From contig NZ_WAJR01000011.1 in NCBI RefSeq assembly GCF_008831035.1, positions 1 through 64,000 of the forward strand: DNA of 64,000 nucleotides, read 5' to 3'. Below the pieces are notes generated by a model. The model made no database searches. It was not told where the DNA came from and saw only the letters and a program-made list of their open reading frames with translations. Below are positions 61,591 to 64,000 of this stretch, one piece after another. This stretch comes from Ellagibacter isourolithinifaciens (GTDB lineage Bacteria; Actinomycetota; Coriobacteriia; Coriobacteriales; Eggerthellaceae). Position numbers and translations under genes: made by a program. Position 1 is the stretch's first letter. Each line of letters begins with the position of its first letter.

Positions 61591-64000
61591 TCACTCAATC
61601 ACGATGCGGTCGGTCTGCACACTCGAAATCGCCTCGGGGCTCAGGCCGCACCCCAGGCCGAACTCGTACCCTGCCCGGTTCAGCGTCACTTTCCCACGCT
61701 CGGCGGTATAAGGGGGCATGGTCACATCAACGTCGAAATAACGCGAGGTCGACCCGATATCGCCCGGCATCACCACTTCGTCGAGCGTTTGGAACGCCGC
61801 GTGCATGCGCTTCGAGATTCCCGTGTCGTACATGCCGCCCATCCACACCTCGCGCCCGCGCGAACGCGCCGCAAAGATGAACTTGAGCGCAGCCTCCACG
61901 CCCCCGAATTTCGCGACTTTCACTGCGAAGCACCGCAGCTCAGGATACGAAAGCGCCTGGTACGCCTCGCGCTCATTCACGAACGACTCATCCAAACAGA
62001 TGGGCGTGGCGATGGTCCTCTGCAATGCTGCCAGCCGCGCGAAAGCCCGGGCGGTCGACCCACCGCACGGCGTCAAATCGATAGGCTCCTCAATCCACGC
62101 GACGTTGAGCGGATTGAGCGCACGGAGCTCGGCGATCGAGCGGTCCGTAAAGCTCTGGTTCGCATCGAGCGTGATGAACAAGTGCGGGTACTTTTGGCGA
62201 ATCATGCGGACAACGCCCAAGCTACCAGGAGCAACCTTGAGCTTCACGCGGCAATAACCTGCCTCCACGCATCGCGAGACCGAGGCAAGCGTTTCCTCCA
62301 CGCTGCCCATGCCGACCACGGCACCCGCCGAAACAGCGGCCTCGCGCGCATTCCCAAACGGTGTCCTCGTCTTCCCGTGCGCCCGCTCGCGATGCGCCGC
62401 GCGCTCGATCACGTCGTACTCCTCGGCAAGCAAGCGCCCGAGGGGCTTCCCCACAATCTTGCCGTAAAGGTCCCACAGCGCAGGTTCGATCGCGCCGCAA
62501 GCAAGCGGGAAGCGCTCCATCCCCGGGATGGAGGCGAATGCGGCGGAAACCTCCCTTGGATGGAGAAAAACCTCGCCGATCACCTTCGGCGCGAGCGTGC
62601 CGCGCAACACCTCTATATCCTGCTCGATTGTTTCCGGAAGATACCAGTCAGAGGAAAATGCAACGCATTCTCCCAGGCCAACACGCCCTTTTGCATCGAC
62701 GACCTCAACGATCACCGACTCGCGGAATTCCAGCGTCGCTTTCGCCGTCACAAACGGCTTCTTGAAGGGGATGCGCACGCGATGCAAGATCACGCGGCGC
62801 ACATCGAGGCATTCCGAGTAGATTCGCTCGATGGCAGCGCGGTCAATCTTGCCGATGCCCTGACGCGGCAGGCTTTCCATGACGAAAATCTGCTTGGGAT
62901 GATAAAGCTTCGAGAGCACGCCTTCGAGCTGGCCGTGGACAGAGGCGACAAACGCGCGATCGCTCGGCCGAGAGGGGGCGAGCGGCCTCGAGGCATGCCG
63001 CCTTACCTGCGGTTTTGTCACCTCGCGACCAAAGCGCGCTGTCTTCACTGGGGAAAGTCTGTCGAAAGCCTGATCACGACCGCCGCGCTCGGGCGGCTTG
63101 CTCGTGCGCTCGATGAACGCCACGGGGCGCCGTCCCCACACGGGGTCGGGGGCGCCGAACACGTAGGCGTCCGCCACGCCGGGAATCGCCATGAGCTTGT
63201 CGGCAATCTCTGCGGGATAGACGTTTTCCCCGCCCGAGACGAACATGTCGGTGGTGCGCTCCTTCACATAGATCTTGCCCTCGTGGAGCGCCGCCACATC
63301 GCCGGTAAGGAAAAAGCCATCCGCGGTGAAGGCAGCACGCGCGTTCAAGTAGTTCGACAACACGCCCGGCCCACGCACCGCCAGGCGCCCGAAACCGCGC
63401 CCATCGGGCTCGACGATGCGCGCCTGGTAGCCGGGCAGAAGCTTCATACCGCCCGTAAACGACTCATCTATCAGGCTGTTTGCAACCTGACTGCACGTTT
63501 CGGTCATCCCGTAGCTCGCATACAGGCGAAGCCCCGCCTCGTGCGCGCGAGCGATGGTAGCGGGATTGAGCGCGCCCCCGCCAAGCAGGATACAGCGATA
63601 CGCGGCCAGCGCGGGGCCGCCCCCCTCGACAGCGAGCATGTCCTGCAGCATCTTGTCGACCACGGAGATATGGGTGAAACCGACGCGCGCGGCGTCCTTC
63701 AGGATTCGCGCCGCATCGAAGCGCGCGTAGAGGCGAAACGGCGTGCGGTTCGTGATGCTGCGCACGACCTGCTCGAAGCCCCCAATATGGTACAGGGGAA
63801 GCGCCACCTGCCACATGCCACGGCCCCGCACCGAGAGCACGGCGTTGGACGATTCGGCAGCAGCCGTGAGCATGCGCCAGGTCGACGGCACCGCCTTCGG
63901 CTTGCCCGTCGTACCCGACGTGAAGAGGACGAGAGCTCGTTCCTTGTCGTTGAACAGGTGCGATTCTCTTTCCGCAAAATGGGTGGCCTCAAAGACTGCA
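61591..64000 (-). CDS. menE-menC: Menaquinone enzymes MenE-MenC fused in one protein (5' end outside window)
   Basis: The frame is open through the right edge; a GTG at 63891 is not the true start, since LFTSGTTGKPKAVPSTW (adenylate-forming signature) precedes it. MenE part: GGGALNPATIARAHEAGLRLYASYGMTETC, LTGDVAALHEGKIYV, DMFVSGGENVYPAEIADKL; ends near PRQGIGKIDRAA. MenC part (last about 370 residues): enolase-superfamily o-succinylbenzoate synthase with VKLKV, TLDANQS, IEEPIDL, CLDESF and AVKVAKFGG. The two catalyse consecutive menaquinone steps (o-succinylbenzoate formation, then CoA activation), here in the reverse order along the chain. Between them a low-complexity, charged insert (SKPPERGGRDQAFDR...). 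Confidence 0.92.
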   Translation of the reverse strand, partial: AVFEATHFAERESHLFNDKERALVLFTSGTTGKPKAVPSTWRMLTAAAESSNAVLSVRGRGMWQVALPLYHIGGFEQVVRSITNRTPFRLYARFDAARILKDAARVGFTHISVVDKMLQDMLAVEGGGPALAAYRCILLGGGALNPATIARAHEAGLRLYASYGMTETCSQVANSLIDESFTGGMKLLPGYQARIVEPDGRGFGRLAVRGPGVLSNYLNARAAFTADGFFLTGDVAALHEGKIYVKERTTDMFVSGGENVYPAEIADKLMAIPGVADAYVFGAPDPVWGRRPVAFIERTSKPPERGGRDQAFDRLSPVKTARFGREVTKPQVRRHASRPLAPSRPSDRAFVASVHGQLEGVLSKLYHPKQIFVMESLPRQGIGKIDRAAIERIYSECLDVRRVILHRVRIPFKKPFVTAKATLEFRESVIVEVVDAKGRVGLGECVAFSSDWYLPETIEQDIEVLRGTLAPKVIGEVFLHPREVSAAFASIPGMERFPLACGAIEPALWDLYGKIVGKPLGRLLAEEYDVIERAAHRERAHGKTRTPFGNAREAAVSAGAVVGMGSVEETLASVSRCVEAGYCRVKLKVAPGSLGVVRMIRQKYPHLFITLDANQSFTDRSIAELRALNPLNVAWIEEPIDLTPCGGSTARAFARLAALQRTIATPICLDESFVNEREAYQALSYPELRCFAVKVAKFGGVEAALKFIFAARSRGREVWMGGMYDTGISKRMHAAFQTLDEVVMPGDIGSTSRYFDVDVTMPPYTAERGKVTLNRAGYEFGLGCGLSPEAISSVQTDRIVIE

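Noticed and set aside
1-64000. CRISPR array
   Set aside because: No regularly spaced repeats of 25-40 bases were seen, and no cas genes.

Overview
This is a high-GC window (coding DNA around 60 percent GC) that reads like a gut actinobacterium of the class Coriobacteriia, probably the Eggerthellaceae. The clues are the VaFE/SpaA-type surface adhesin with a sortase, the large fused acyl-CoA dehydratase activase, menaquinone genes, several DHA2-type MFS exporters and the style of the conjugative element. The species call is inference from gene content; no rRNA is present.

Region 1 (1 to about 28,875) is the right part of an integrative conjugative element. On the minus strand lie a type III-like restriction-modification or defence cassette (ribbon-helix-helix protein, PLD-helicase, DUF4391 protein, and a mod methyltransferase broken by a precise IS110 insertion), an unknown two-gene cassette on the plus strand, and a Gram-positive type IV secretion block (T4CP, Maff2-like, PrgI, VirB4, NlpC/P60 hydrolase, VirB6-like, adhesin, class B sortase). 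These are followed by an AbiE toxin-antitoxin pair, two small regulators, an excisionase-like gene and a tyrosine integrase. The element ends in a tRNA-Gly region: an intact tRNA-Gly(CCC) lies just inside, and a severed 3' half of a second tRNA-Gly with its own terminator lies at the border. No relaxase and no left end are visible, so both probably lie outside the window or have been lost.

Region 2 (about 28.9 to 41.1 kb) looks like chromosomal backbone: a HAD phosphatase, galE, an arsenosugar pair (AhpD-like protein and radical-SAM ArsS), an alanine/glycine symporter, a MarR-controlled exporter, an ArsC/Spx-like protein, a second exporter with a CBS protein, and an MGMT-like protein. ArsS appears to be a selenoprotein: an in-frame UGA near its C-terminus is followed by a hairpin whose apical loop carries GGUCU.

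Region 3 (41,107 to 53,008) is a second, decaying island bounded by 46-bp direct repeats of the 3' half of initiator tRNA-fMet. It holds an acetyltransferase, a cyclophilin-like lipoprotein, hydrolases, and a LysR-MFS-nitrilase unit. It also holds many broken genes: a DUF362 gene with an amber codon, a truncated hydrolase abutting a truncated MFS gene, a frameshifted Crp/Fnr regulator, a nitroreductase with an amber codon, an etfB fragment and an IS1249-type fragment. No integrase remains, only an excisionase-like remnant.

Region 4 (53.0 to 64.0 kb) is backbone again: intact tRNA-fMet, a CmpB-type membrane protein overlapping a 1691-residue dehydratase activase, an amidohydrolase, a CNNM/CBS transporter-like protein, and a menE-menC fusion that runs off the right edge.
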